64,000 nucleotides of DNA from Phenylobacterium sp. (lineage in GTDB: Bacteria; Pseudomonadota; Alphaproteobacteria; Caulobacterales; Caulobacteraceae), in contig NZ_JAUSLW010000030.1 in assembly GCF_030645195.1 (NCBI RefSeq), forward strand, positions 1 through 64,000. Direction: 5' to 3'. The first letter of the stretch is position 1. Each line of letters starts with the position of its first letter. A program made the position numbers and the translations under genes. Of the stretch, positions 9,779 to 19,089 are shown in pieces. The notes under the pieces are model-generated. The model did not search any database. It was given only the letters and a program-made list of their open reading frames with translations, and was not told the DNA's origin.

Positions 9779-10252
9779 CTAAGCCAGCCCCCGCAGCCGC
9801 TCCAGCGCCCCCTGCAGGATCCAGCCGGCGGCCATCTTGTCCACCACCTCGGCGCGGCGGGCGCGATTGATGTCGGCCTCGTCGATCAGGAAGCGGTTGA
9901 TGGCCATGGAGCTCATCCGCTCGTCCCAGAAGGCGATCACCAGCTCGGGGCGCAGGCGCAGCAGGTTGCGGGCGAAGGCGCGGCTGGACTGGGCGCGGGG
10001 CCCTTCCGTGCCGTCCATGTTCACCGGCAGGCCGATGACGATCCCGGCGACCTCGCGGCCGTCCATCAGCTTGAACAACGCCTTGGCGTCGTCGGTGAAC
10101 TTGGTCTTGCGGATCAGCTCCAGGGGGCTGGCCACCATCCGCGTCGGGTCCGACACCGCCACCCCGATGGTCTTCTCCCCGAGGTCGAGCCCCACCAGGG
10201 CGCCGTAGCGTGGCAGCAGGGCTGGGAGTTCGGTGAGATCGACGACGGCCAT
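9779..10252 (-). CDS. ruvX: Putative Holliday junction resolvase YqgF/RuvX
   Basis: YGALVGLDLGEKTIGVAVSDPTRMVASPLELI...GLPVNMDGTEGPRAQSSRAFARNL...WDERMSS. Confidence 0.95.
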   Translation of the reverse strand: MAVVDLTELPALLPRYGALVGLDLGEKTIGVAVSDPTRMVASPLELIRKTKFTDDAKALFKLMDGREVAGIVIGLPVNMDGTEGPRAQSSRAFARNLLRLRPELVIAFWDERMSSMAINRFLIDEADINRARRAEVVDKMAAGWILQGALERLRGLA

Positions 10253-10365
10253 GGGGCTACATAACGGGTGGGGAAGGGCGCGGCGACCGGGAGTTTCGCG
10301 ACGGATCGCTTGTCAAAGGCGGGGCCGCACGGCTAACCCCTGGCTCGAAACATCAGGAGGCCCTC

Positions 10366-10653
10366 ATGGCCATCGACGCGGCGACCGTCAGCAAGGTCGC
10401 CAGACTTGCCCGCATCGCCGAGCCGCCGGAACGGCTGGAGCCGCTCGCCCGCGAGCTCAGCGGCATCCTGGCCTGGATCGAGCAGCTGTCCGAGGTGGAC
10501 ACCGACGGCGTGGAGCCCATGACCTCGGCCGTGGCCGTGGCCGCCCCCATGCGCGAAGACGTGGTCACCGAGGGCGGCGACGTCACCAAGATCCTCGCCA
10601 ACGCCCCCAAGACCAAGGACGGCTTCTTCGTCGTGCCCAAGGTGGTCGAGTAA
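10366..10653 (+). CDS. gatC: Asp-tRNA(Asn)/Glu-tRNA(Gln) amidotransferase subunit C
   Basis: [52 protein letters not shown]; directly upstream of gatA. Confidence 0.95.
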   Translation: MAIDAATVSKVARLARIAEPPERLEPLARELSGILAWIEQLSEVDTDGVEPMTSAVAVAAPMREDVVTEGGDVTKILANAPKTKDGFFVVPKVVE

Positions 10654-10657
10654 ACCC

Positions 10658-12130
10658 ATGTCCCAACTGACCTCGCTCACCCTCAAGGCGGCGCTGGCCG
10701 GCCTCGCCGACAAGTCCTTCTCCTCGGAGGAGCTGACCCAGGCCCATGTCGACGCGGTCGCCGCGGCCAAGCCCCTCAACGCCTTCGTCCTGGAGACCCC
10801 GGAAAAGGCCCTCGACATGGCCCGCGCCGCCGACGCCCGCCGGGCCAGGGGCGAGGCCGGGGCCCTGGAAGGCGCGCCGCTCGGCATCAAGGACCTGTTC
10901 TGCACCGAAGGCGTCCGCTCGACGGCCTGCTCCAACATCCTGGGCAATTTCGTGCCCACCTACGAATCCACCGTCACCGCCAATCTGTGGCGCGACGGGG
11001 CGGTGATGTTGGGCAAGCTCAACATGGATGAGTTCGCCATGGGCTCCTCCAACGAATCCAGCGCGTTCGGGCCGGTGGTTAATCCTTGGCGGGCCGAGGG
11101 TCAGAACGCCAAGCTGACGCCGGGCGGCTCGTCGGGGGGCTCGGCCACCGCGGTGGCCGCCGACCTCTGCCTGGGCGCCACGGCCACCGACACCGGCGGC
11201 TCGATCCGCCAGCCGGCGGCCTTCACCGGCACCGTCGGCATCAAGCCGACCTACGGCCGCTGCTCGCGCTGGGGGGTGGTGGCCTTCGCCTCATCCCTCG
11301 ACCAGGCCGGCCCCATCGCCAAGACGGTGGAGGACGCGGCCATCCTGCTGAAGTCGATGTCGGGCCACGACGCCAAGGACTCCACCAGCCTGGACATCGA
11401 GGTCCCCGATTTCCCGAGCTTCGTGGGCAAGTCGGTGAAGGGCCTGCGGATCGGCATCCCGAAGGAATACCGGGTCGACGGCATGCCCGCCGAGATCGAC
11501 GAACTCTGGGAAAAGGGCATCGCCTGGCTGAAGGACGCCGGCTGCGAGATCGTCGAGGTCAGCCTGCCGCACACCAAGTACGCCCTGCCGGCCTACTACA
11601 TCGTCGCCCCGGCCGAGGCCTCCTCGAACCTCGCCCGCTATGACGGCATGCGCTACGGCCTGCGCGTCGAGGGCGCCAACCTCACCGAGACCTATGTGAA
11701 CACGCGGGCCGCTGGGTTCGGGACCGAGGTCAAGCGCCGCATCCTGATCGGCACCTACGTGCTCTCGGCCGGCTATTACGACGCCTATTACGTCAAGGCG
11801 CTCAAGGTGCGCCGCCGCATCGCCGACGACTTCGACCAGGCCTTCCAGAAGGTCGACGCCCTGCTGACCCCCACAGCCCCCTCGGCGGCCTTCGGGCTCG
11901 GCGAGAACGCCGACGATCCGGTGGCCATGTACCTGAACGACATCTTCACGGTGACGGTGAACCTGGCGGGCCTGCCCGGCATGAGCATCCCCGCCGGCGT
12001 CGATCACAAGGGCCTGCCCCTCGGCCTGCAGCTGATCGGCAAGGCCCTGGACGAGGGGACCCTGTTCTCCCTCGGCGGCGCCCTTGAAAAGGCCGCCGAT
12101 TTCCGCGCCAAGCCCGCCCGCTGGTGGTGA
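10658..12130 (+). CDS. gatA: Asp-tRNA(Asn)/Glu-tRNA(Gln) amidotransferase subunit A
   Basis: Amidase signature [16 protein letters not shown]...[54 protein letters not shown]. Confidence 0.98.
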   Translation: MSQLTSLTLKAALAGLADKSFSSEELTQAHVDAVAAAKPLNAFVLETPEKALDMARAADARRARGEAGALEGAPLGIKDLFCTEGVRSTACSNILGNFVPTYESTVTANLWRDGAVMLGKLNMDEFAMGSSNESSAFGPVVNPWRAEGQNAKLTPGGSSGGSATAVAADLCLGATATDTGGSIRQPAAFTGTVGIKPTYGRCSRWGVVAFASSLDQAGPIAKTVEDAAILLKSMSGHDAKDSTSLDIEVPDFPSFVGKSVKGLRIGIPKEYRVDGMPAEIDELWEKGIAWLKDAGCEIVEVSLPHTKYALPAYYIVAPAEASSNLARYDGMRYGLRVEGANLTETYVNTRAAGFGTEVKRRILIGTYVLSAGYYDAYYVKALKVRRRIADDFDQAFQKVDALLTPTAPSAAFGLGENADDPVAMYLNDIFTVTVNLAGLPGMSIPAGVDHKGLPLGLQLIGKALDEGTLFSLGGALEKAADFRAKPARWW

Positions 12131-12137
12131 CAATGAA

Positions 12138-12167
12138 AAGGCCCCCGCCGTCGCCGGCGGGGGCCTT
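12138..12167. terminator. Perfect hairpin AAGGCCCCCGCCG-tcgc-CGGCGGGGGCCTT
   Basis: 13-bp perfect stem, 4-nt loop, 3' of gatA and of the convergent 12191..12505 gene. Confidence 0.85.
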
Positions 12168-12190
12168 CTGTATTCGACTTCCAGGCGATC

Positions 12191-12505
12191 CTACTTCGAC
12201 AGCTTGTCCAGGTCGGCCTGGACGGCGACCAGCATGTCGTCGGTCAGGGCGCCTTGCGACATCGGCTGGACCTGCTTCAGGCTCATCGACTTGAACTGGT
12301 CATAGGCCTCATGGCTGGTCAGGCCGGGAATGTCCTTGTCGAGGACGGCCTTGGCCGCCGGATTGGACGCCAGGGTTTCGATCGGGGTCGTTTCGACCGA
12401 GAGCGGCCCCGAGGCGGCGGGCGCCTGGGCCAGGGCCGGGGCGGCGGCCATCAGGCCGAACGAGAGCGACAGGCCAACGAGGCCGGCGGCGAGTGATGTC
12501 TTCAT
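12191..12505 (-). CDS. Small secreted protein, unknown function
   Basis: MKTSLAAGLVGLSLSFGLMAAAPALAQAPAASGPLSVETTPIETLASNPAAKAVLDKDIPGLTSHEAYDQFKSMSLKQVQPMSQGALTDDMLVAVQADLDKLSK; clear signal peptide; start at 12505, not at the ORF-track start 14080. Confidence 0.8.
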   Translation of the reverse strand: MKTSLAAGLVGLSLSFGLMAAAPALAQAPAASGPLSVETTPIETLASNPAAKAVLDKDIPGLTSHEAYDQFKSMSLKQVQPMSQGALTDDMLVAVQADLDKLSK

Positions 12506-12613
12506 GGTGTTTCCCTTCCCCGAGGGGGTGTTTTTGCGCCGCCAGCAAAGCTGCAAAATCGCCGACCGCGCAAGGTGCTTTCGTTGGCGCGCGGCCCGGT
12601 TTAGGAAGGCGGC

Positions 12614-14110
12614 ATGACTGATACCTCCAAAGTGATCGAGGGCCGCACCGGTCCGTGGGAAATGGTCCTGGGGCTTGAGATCCACGCCCAGGTGGCCTCC
12701 AAGGCCAAGCTGTTCTCCGGGGCGGCCGTGGGCTTTGGCGGCGGACCCAACGAGCAGGTCAGCCTGGTGGACGCCGCCATGCCCGGCATGCTGCCGGTGA
12801 TCAATCGCTTCTGCGTCGAGCAGGCGGTCCGCACGGGCCTTGGTCTCAAGGCCCAGATCAACCTGCGCTCCACCTTCGACCGCAAGAACTACTTCTATCC
12901 CGACCTGCCCCAGGGCTATCAGATCAGCCAGTTCAAGGATCCCGTGGTGGGCGAGGGCGAGGTCATCGTCGAGCATGACGACGGCTCCACCTTCACCGTG
13001 CGCATCGAGCGCCTGCACCTGGAGCAGGACGCCGGCAAGTCGCTGCACGACCAGGACCCCAACGCCACCTATGTCGACCTGAACCGCGCCGGCACCGCGC
13101 TCATGGAGATCGTCTCCAAGCCCGACATGCGCTCGGCCGCCGAGGCCGCGGCCTATGTGAAGAAGGTCCGCACCATCCTGGTCTATCTGGGCACCTGCGA
13201 CGGCGACATGGAGAAGGGCAATCTGCGCGCTGACGTGAACGTCTCGGTTTGCCGCCCCGGCGATTACGAGAAGTTCCGCGAGACCGGCAGCTTCAGCCAC
13301 CTTGGCACGCGCTGCGAGATCAAGAACGTCAATTCCTACCGCTACATCCAGCAAGCCATCGAGTACGAGGCGCGGCGCCAGATCGAGATCCTTGAGGACG
13401 GCGGCAAGATCATCCAGGAGACCCGGCTGTTCGATCCCAACAAGATCGAGACCCGCTCCATGCGTTCGAAGGAAGAGGCGCACGACTACCGCTACTTCCC
13501 CGATCCCGACCTGCTGCCCCTGATCCTCGATCCGGCCTGGGTGAAGAAGATTCAGGACTCGCTGCCCGAACTGCCCGACGCCAAGAAGGCCCGGCTGCAG
13601 TCGCAGTACGGCCTGTCGGCCTATGACGCCGGCGTCCTGATCACCGAGCAGGCTCGCGCCGACTTCTTCGAGGAGGCCGCCAAGGGCCGCGACGCCAAGC
13701 TGACCTCCAACTGGGTGACCAACGAACTGGCCGCCCGGCTCACGGCCGCCGGCCAGGACATCGGCGACAGCCCGCTGAAGCCCGCCGACATCGCCGAACT
13801 GGTGACCCTGATCGAGGAGGGCGTCATCTCCTCTAAGATCGCCAAGGATGTCTTCGACCGCATGTGGGCCGGGGAGGGCGGGGCGCGCGCCATCGTCGAG
13901 AAGCAGGGCCTGCAACAGGTCTCCGACACCGGCGCCCTGGAGGCCATGATCGACAAGCTGATCGCCGCCAATCCGGGCCAGGCGGCCGCGGTGAAGGACA
14001 AGCCCCAGGCCATCGGCTGGTTCGTCGGTCAGCTGATGAAGGAGACCGGCGGCAAGGCCAATCCTGGGACCGTCAATCAACTGCTGAAGGCGAAACTTGG
14101 CATCGGCTGA
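12614..14110 (+). CDS. gatB: Asp-tRNA(Asn)/Glu-tRNA(Gln) amidotransferase subunit B
   Basis: [23 protein letters not shown]...[10 protein letters not shown]...[26 protein letters not shown]. Confidence 0.98.
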   Translation: MTDTSKVIEGRTGPWEMVLGLEIHAQVASKAKLFSGAAVGFGGGPNEQVSLVDAAMPGMLPVINRFCVEQAVRTGLGLKAQINLRSTFDRKNYFYPDLPQGYQISQFKDPVVGEGEVIVEHDDGSTFTVRIERLHLEQDAGKSLHDQDPNATYVDLNRAGTALMEIVSKPDMRSAAEAAAYVKKVRTILVYLGTCDGDMEKGNLRADVNVSVCRPGDYEKFRETGSFSHLGTRCEIKNVNSYRYIQQAIEYEARRQIEILEDGGKIIQETRLFDPNKIETRSMRSKEEAHDYRYFPDPDLLPLILDPAWVKKIQDSLPELPDAKKARLQSQYGLSAYDAGVLITEQARADFFEEAAKGRDAKLTSNWVTNELAARLTAAGQDIGDSPLKPADIAELVTLIEEGVISSKIAKDVFDRMWAGEGGARAIVEKQGLQQVSDTGALEAMIDKLIAANPGQAAAVKDKPQAIGWFVGQLMKETGGKANPGTVNQLLKAKLGIG

Positions 14111-14133
14111 CGCCGCTGTGGCGCACCCATGAA

Positions 14134-14165
14134 AAGGGCCCCGGAGTGTGAACTCCGGGGCCCTT
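14134..14165. terminator. Perfect hairpin AAGGGCCCCGGAGT-gtga-ACTCCGGGGCCCTT
   Basis: 14-bp perfect stem between convergent gatB and 14183..14611. Confidence 0.88.
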
Positions 14166-14182
14166 CGAGTCAGGCCTGAGCC

Positions 14183-14611
14183 TCAGTTGTTGCTGATGAC
14201 CTCGAAGATGATCCCGGTGGCGATGGCCGCCAGGACATAGTCGTTGCCGGTTCGATACCAGGCATAGCCGCGCGGCGGTTGGCGCAGGCGGTAGCGCCCG
14301 TAGTCATAGACCGGATAGCCCCGGTAGTAGGCCGGCAAGGCCGCGCCGCGGCGCCACTGGGTGTAGCCGGGGCGATAGTAGGGGTTGCCGTAATAGGCGG
14401 CCGGCGGCGGGCCGTAGTTCCAGCGGCTTCCCGCGTAGTAGCCGTTATAGCGGCCCCGATCCCAGTCGCGGCGGTCGTGACGATAGTCCCGGCGGTCATA
14501 CCGGTCTTCGTAGCGATCGCGATGATAGGACTGCGCCTGGGCGGCGGTGGCCATGGGGCCGGCGACGGCCGCGATGGCGGCCAGGCTCAAGATCAGACGC
14601 TTCATGCCCAC
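14183..14611 (-). CDS. RcnB-like secreted protein (paralog 1)
   Basis: Signal peptide then Arg/Tyr/Asp-rich segment; C-terminal GYPVYDYGRYRLRQPPRGYAWYRTGNDYVLAAIATGIIFEVI typical of RcnB-family proteins. Confidence 0.75.
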   Translation of the reverse strand: MGMKRLILSLAAIAAVAGPMATAAQAQSYHRDRYEDRYDRRDYRHDRRDWDRGRYNGYYAGSRWNYGPPPAAYYGNPYYRPGYTQWRRGAALPAYYRGYPVYDYGRYRLRQPPRGYAWYRTGNDYVLAAIATGIIFEVISNN

Positions 14612-14780
14612 GTCTCCTTCACCACGCCCTGACGGGCGGACATCCCTCGTGCGTCACGGTGGCGCCGGCAGGCTGAACCGCGCCTGAACGCCAAGCTGGA
14701 AGGGAACGGGGAGGTCGGAGAGCAGCTCCGCGGGCGGCCCGCCCGATCGGCGAGGGGCCGCCCGCGGAGCCAGGCCGGCG

Positions 14781-15266
14781 TCAGGGGAAGGTGACGATCC
14801 GGAGGACCTCGCCGGTGGAGGTGCTGGCCAGGATGTATTCGTTGCCGACCCGGTACCAGGCGTAGCCGCGCTTGCGAGCCAGGCGGTTGTCGGTGACCAT
14901 GTAGCCGCGGAAGTAGGGCGGCAGCAGCAGACCGGGGCGCCAGACGCTGCGGCCGGGCTCGTACTGCTCGAAATAACCCATGTTGTTCTGACCGGCCGCG
15001 GGCGGCGCATAGTAGCTGGCGCCGGCCGGCGGCGGCGGGCCGTAGGCTTGGCGGTTGTCCTGATAGCCGCCGCCCCGGCGCTCCTCATACGAATAGTAAT
15101 GGTCCTGGCGCGCGCCATAGTCGTAGCAATCGCAGCGTTCCTCGCGCCGTTGGCTGGAATAGCCCGCGTGGGGATCCCAGGACTGCGCCTGGGCGCCGGT
15201 GGCGGACAGGGCGAAACCGCCACAAATCGCCGCCAGGGCGGTCATGCTCAGGATGGTGCTCTTCAC
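14781..15266 (-). CDS. RcnB-like secreted protein (paralog 2)
   Basis: Signal peptide; PPYFRGYMVTDNRLARKRGYAWYRVGNEYILASTSTGEVLRIV matches the paralog at 14183..14611. Confidence 0.75.
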   Translation of the reverse strand: MKSTILSMTALAAICGGFALSATGAQAQSWDPHAGYSSQRREERCDCYDYGARQDHYYSYEERRGGGYQDNRQAYGPPPPAGASYYAPPAAGQNNMGYFEQYEPGRSVWRPGLLLPPYFRGYMVTDNRLARKRGYAWYRVGNEYILASTSTGEVLRIVTFP

Positions 15267-15615
15267 TCAGGTCTCTCCAGCCGCCAGGTCGACTCTCTTC
15301 GACCGCAGCCAAGAGATGTGTCTCAAGACCTACTCAATCCAAGCTTGGCCGTCTGCCACCCTCGCGCGTGACGGGAGCGGCTGGTCGCCCTTGGCGTTAA
15401 CGGGTGTGGCGGGAAGGGGGAACCCATTTTGGGTTTACATTCGGCGTGGAGATTTCCGGGCAGTAACGCCGGCGAATGCTGTTTCCACCTGCGGCTGAAC
15501 ACCGCAGTCCTTGAGTTTAACCATATGTTCAGTGGCTATCGACTTCTCTGATCCCACGATGGTCGGTGATGCGCCCCAGAACGGGGCCTGCCGGCCAGAA
15601 GAGGGAACGAAAATC

Positions 15616-15885
15616 ATGCTTACGAGCGTGGAATCGGAGGGCGGCCTTCCGCTGCCAGGCGCCGATGCCTCCGGGGACGAACTGTTCCGCATGGGTCTGC
15701 TGTACTCGACGGGGCAGGGCGGCGCGCCGCTGGACTATGTCTCGGCTCACATGCTGTTCAACCTGGCCGCCATGCGCGGCTCGATGGAAGCCAAGATCTA
15801 CCGCAAGGAACTCAGCCAGGAGATGGCCTCCGACGAGGTGGCCGAGGCCCAGCGCCAGGCGCGCGAATGGCTCGCCCACGGCTGA
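15616..15885 (+). CDS. Small Sel1/TPR-like repeat protein
   Basis: DELFRMGLLYSTGQGGAPLDYVSAHMLFNLAAMRGSMEAKIYRKELSQEMASDEVAEAQRQAREW resembles a Sel1-type repeat; ATG at 15616 preferred. Confidence 0.65.
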   Translation: MLTSVESEGGLPLPGADASGDELFRMGLLYSTGQGGAPLDYVSAHMLFNLAAMRGSMEAKIYRKELSQEMASDEVAEAQRQAREWLAHG

Positions 15886-15927
15886 GGCGTCGATGCGATG
15901 CTGGCGACCGCCAGCATCGGGCTTGGG

Positions 15928-16716
15928 CTACTGACCGACTTGGGCGCCCAGGGCGTAGCTGAATCCGAACTGGATCGGCGACAGGTCGCGGAAGTACTGC
16001 TGAACGAACAGGGCCGCGTTGGCCACGCCGCTGCGCGGCACATAGACGATGTCGAACCGGCGCAGGGGCACGAGGTCCGCGGCCGGATTCTTCAGGCCCT
16101 TCCCCAATTTCACCGTCCGCATCATGCCGCGCCCGTCCGGGCCGCGCCGCAAGATGATGACCTTGTCACGGTCGGCGCTTGGCTTGAAGTCGCCGGCCTG
16201 GATGACGGCGCGCAGGGCGTCGGTGTCGCCCACCATGTCGTAGATGCCGGGATTGCCCACCTCGCCGCCCACGAACACCTTCAGCGGCGCGGCTTTCGGG
16301 GTCACGTCGACCGCCGGCCGCAGCAACTGGCTGGCATAGGCCTCCGACAGCGCGCCCTGCAGCTCAGGTCCCGTTCGGTCGGCCGCCATCACCCCGCCGA
16401 TCAGGGGCAGGGAGATGCGGCCGTCGGGCTGCACCGTCACCGTCTTGTTGAGTTCCGGCGCCGAGGGCAGGCTGACCTCGATCTCGTCGCCCGGATAGAA
16501 CCGATAGGGCGGCTCGTAGTCGCTCCAGGTCGCATAGGGAATGTCGCCGAAAGTCCCCTGACCCTCGCGCTGCGCCCTCGCGCCGCGGGGCTCTGGCTCG
16601 TCGATGCGGCCCAGCAGATCCATCCGCGGCAGGCGCGGCAGGTGAGGGGCGCAGCCGCTGGCCACGAGGCTCGCACAGGCCAGCAGGACGGACGCGAATT
16701 TCAGGCTGGGACGCAT
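15928..16716 (-). CDS. hfsD: Polysaccharide export outer-membrane lipoprotein (Wza/HfsD-like)
   Basis: MRPSLKFASVLLACASLVASGCAPH lipoprotein signal; YRFYPGDEIEVSLPSAPELNKTVTVQPDGRISLPLIGGVMAADRT; beside hfsA. ATG at 16716. Confidence 0.88.
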   Translation of the reverse strand: MRPSLKFASVLLACASLVASGCAPHLPRLPRMDLLGRIDEPEPRGARAQREGQGTFGDIPYATWSDYEPPYRFYPGDEIEVSLPSAPELNKTVTVQPDGRISLPLIGGVMAADRTGPELQGALSEAYASQLLRPAVDVTPKAAPLKVFVGGEVGNPGIYDMVGDTDALRAVIQAGDFKPSADRDKVIILRRGPDGRGMMRTVKLGKGLKNPAADLVPLRRFDIVYVPRSGVANAALFVQQYFRDLSPIQFGFSYALGAQVGQ

Positions 16717-16745
16717 GACCGCAAACCTTAACGAGAATGGGTAAT

Positions 16746-16774
16746 GGAACGTTAATCGTCCCCCGCCACGTTCC
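16746..16774. promoter_or_regulatory. 7-bp perfect inverted repeat GGAACGT-N15-ACGTTCC between divergent hfsD and hfsA
   Basis: Direct reading: ggaacgt (16746-16752) and acgttcc (16768-16774). Confidence 0.45.
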
Positions 16775-16803
16775 CTCCGTAGGGCTAGAACAGTCGGAAT
16801 CGC

Positions 16804-18306
16804 ATGGCCGCGCCAGGGGCTTGGACAATCAGACCGCACGATCAAGCGTCGCGCCCCGACTGGGCCGCGCGACCGCGCTACGCCGTGTCGGACTTCGCGA
16901 CCCTTCTGTGGCGCGAACGCTACCTCATGGTGGCGGTGTTTTCGATCATCTTCGTCCTCGGGGCCGCGGCGGCCTTCACCATGAAGACCACCTATCCCGC
17001 CTATTCCAGCGTCCTGGTTCGGTTGGGCCAGGAATATGTCTATGAGCCGCGCTCCGGCGACGCCGGCCGCGGCGCGGTGCCGGACTCCGACCAGGTGATT
17101 CAGTCGGAGACCGAGATCCTCGGCTCGGGCCAACTCAAGCAGCGGGTGATCGACAAGCTGGGCCTGGCGCGGATCTATCCGACCCTGGCGGCCAAGTACG
17201 CCGGAGCCGACGCCACCGAGAAGAAGCTGATCCTGGGCCAGGCCATCCGCAACCTGGACTCCTCCACCAAGATCGAGACCGCCCCGGACACCCCGATCAT
17301 CCGCATCAGCTTCACCCACGAGAACCCCGAGACCGCGGCCCTGGTGCTCAACACCCTGCTGGAGGAGTACCTGATCTACCGCCGCGCGGTGCTGACCGAC
17401 CCCACCTCTCCGGCGCTCGGCCGGCAGCGCGAGGCCTTCGAGGCCCGGCTGCAACAGGCCGACGCGGCCTATGAGGACTTCCTGAACAACAATCGCATCG
17501 GCGATTTCGTGGCCGAGAAGACCTCCCTGGGCCAACTGCAGCAGCAGATCGAGCAGCAGAAATACCAGACCGACACCCAGCTCCAGGATCGCATGGGCCG
17601 GCTGGCCATGCTGGAATCCCAGATGGGCCAGGTCTCGCAGGAGGTGGGTCTCTATCGCGACATCTCCAGCGCCGCCAACGACAAGCTGATGACCCTGAAG
17701 CTGCAGCGGGAGGACCTGCTGTCACGCTACAAGAACGACGCCCGGCCCGTGCAGGAGCTCGACGCCCAGATCGCCCAGCTGGAGGCCGGTATCTCCAGTG
17801 GCCGCACCCAGGGCGAAGGCGCCCGGCGGATCGGCGTCAATCCGGTCTATCAGACGATCCAGACCGACAAGATCCAGCTCACGGCCGAGGTGGCGGCGCT
17901 GAAGCAGTCCCAGGTGACTCTGGCCAATCAGGTCGCCCAGCTCACCGAGCGCCGGATGCGCCTGGCCGAGCTGGAGCCGAAGTTCCAGGCCCTGTCCCTG
18001 GACCGCGACGTCCTGCAGGCCAGCGTCCGCGACTTCACGGTCAAGGAACAGCAGAGCCGGGCCGCCAGCGAGATCGCCTCGACCACCAACGACAACATCC
18101 GCATTGTCAGCCGGGCCACGCCCCCCACGAAGGGCAAGAGCCTGAAGAAGCCGGTGATCGTGCTGGCCTTCCTGTTCGCCGCCTTCACCGCCCTGTGCGC
18201 GGGCCTGCTGCGCATGTTCCTGCGGCCGGGCCTGCCCACGGCGCAGTCGGCCTCCCGCACCCTTGACTTGCCGGTGCTGGCCACCGCGCCGATGAAGGTC
18301 CGGTGA
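16804..18306 (+). CDS. hfsA: Polysaccharide chain-length/export protein (Wzc/GumC-like, HfsA)
   Basis: Wzz-type N-terminus (DFATLLWRERYLMVAVFSIIFVLGAAAAFTMKTTYPAYSSVLVRLG), long coiled coil, C-terminal TM (KKPVIVLAFLFAAFTALCAGLLRMFL); no kinase domain in the ORF. Confidence 0.88.
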   Translation: MAAPGAWTIRPHDQASRPDWAARPRYAVSDFATLLWRERYLMVAVFSIIFVLGAAAAFTMKTTYPAYSSVLVRLGQEYVYEPRSGDAGRGAVPDSDQVIQSETEILGSGQLKQRVIDKLGLARIYPTLAAKYAGADATEKKLILGQAIRNLDSSTKIETAPDTPIIRISFTHENPETAALVLNTLLEEYLIYRRAVLTDPTSPALGRQREAFEARLQQADAAYEDFLNNNRIGDFVAEKTSLGQLQQQIEQQKYQTDTQLQDRMGRLAMLESQMGQVSQEVGLYRDISSAANDKLMTLKLQREDLLSRYKNDARPVQELDAQIAQLEAGISSGRTQGEGARRIGVNPVYQTIQTDKIQLTAEVAALKQSQVTLANQVAQLTERRMRLAELEPKFQALSLDRDVLQASVRDFTVKEQQSRAASEIASTTNDNIRIVSRATPPTKGKSLKKPVIVLAFLFAAFTALCAGLLRMFLRPGLPTAQSASRTLDLPVLATAPMKVR

Positions 18307-18308
18307 CC

Positions 18309-18340
18309 GGGGGTGGCGAACGGCCGCCGTTCGCTCCCCC
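18309..18340 (+). other. Hairpin between hfsA and hfsB (GGGGG-tg-GCGAACGG-ccg-CCGTTCGC-t-CCCCC)
   Basis: 8-bp perfect inner stem plus 5-bp outer stem, immediately after the hfsA stop; no T-run follows. Confidence 0.6.
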
Positions 18341-18387
18341 TGAACTTGCGATAGTTTGAACAGCTTGCGCGCGTATCGATTCGAGGG

Positions 18388-19089
18388 ATGGTGGACCTGA
18401 ACGCCGAGATGGCCGACCTGTGGGCGTCGTTGGGCGCGCCGGCCGCCGGCCGCGCGCGTATCGTCCAAGTCGTGGCCGCGCGCCGGGGCGAGGGCGCCTC
18501 CACGGTGGCGCGGGAACTCGCCTTCTTCGCGGCCAAGCGCGCGGGCCGATCCGTCTGGCTGGTGGACCTCGACCTGCTGGCCTCGCCACAGCACGCGGCC
18601 ATCGGCGCAGAGAGCGACCGCTACGGCGCGCTGGGCGAACCCGCCGCAGCCAGTCCCGACGGCTCCATCTTCTTCACCGTCCAGCCCGCGTCCCACGGCC
18701 CCGACGGCCAGCCCTGGCCCGACGCCCGCTATCTCTGCGCCCATCGGGTGGGGGCGGCCCGCTGGTGGGTCACCCGCTTCCGCCGCGAGGGGCTGAAGGG
18801 CCGCCAGAGCGTCCATATCCTGCCCACCGGCGACTACTGGACGGCGCTGCGCAAGTACGCCGACCTGATCATCGTCGACTGCCCGTCGCCGGAAAGGTCC
18901 CAGGCCGCCCTGACCGTCGCCCCCTTCATGGACCAGACGGTCCTGGTGGTGGCGGCCGACGAGGCCGACGTGCGGGCCCCGGCCCAACTGCGCGACGCCA
19001 TCACCGGCGCCGGCGGGACGGTGACCGGCATTTTCTTCAACCGCGCCACGGTGACCCAGCCGGGGTTCCTGAAGGCCATCCTCCCATGA
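18388..19089 (+). CDS. hfsB: BY-kinase-like P-loop protein with degenerate Walker A (HfsB-like)
   Basis: IVQVVAARRGEGASTVARELAFFAAKRAGRSVWLVDLDLL...ADLIIVDCPSPERSQAALTVAPFMDQTVLVVAADEA; position after hfsA. Confidence 0.82.
   Translation: MVDLNAEMADLWASLGAPAAGRARIVQVVAARRGEGASTVARELAFFAAKRAGRSVWLVDLDLLASPQHAAIGAESDRYGALGEPAAASPDGSIFFTVQPASHGPDGQPWPDARYLCAHRVGAARWWVTRFRREGLKGRQSVHILPTGDYWTALRKYADLIIVDCPSPERSQAALTVAPFMDQTVLVVAADEADVRAPAQLRDAITGAGGTVTGIFFNRATVTQPGFLKAILP

Noticed and set aside
12506-14080. N-terminal 525 codons of the 629-aa minus-strand ORF 12191..14080
   Set aside because: Antisense to gatB; only the last 104 codons (from ATG 12505, with a signal peptide) look like a real gene.
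15517-15524. TTAACCAT, a CtrA half-site-like sequence upstream of the Sel1-like gene
   Set aside because: Only one half-site; the full TTAA-N7-TTAA is absent, so it is too short to support CtrA control.
18420-19085. N-terminal 222 codons of the plus-strand ORF ending 20354
   Set aside because: Out-of-frame reading of hfsB; hfsC starts at ATG 19086.
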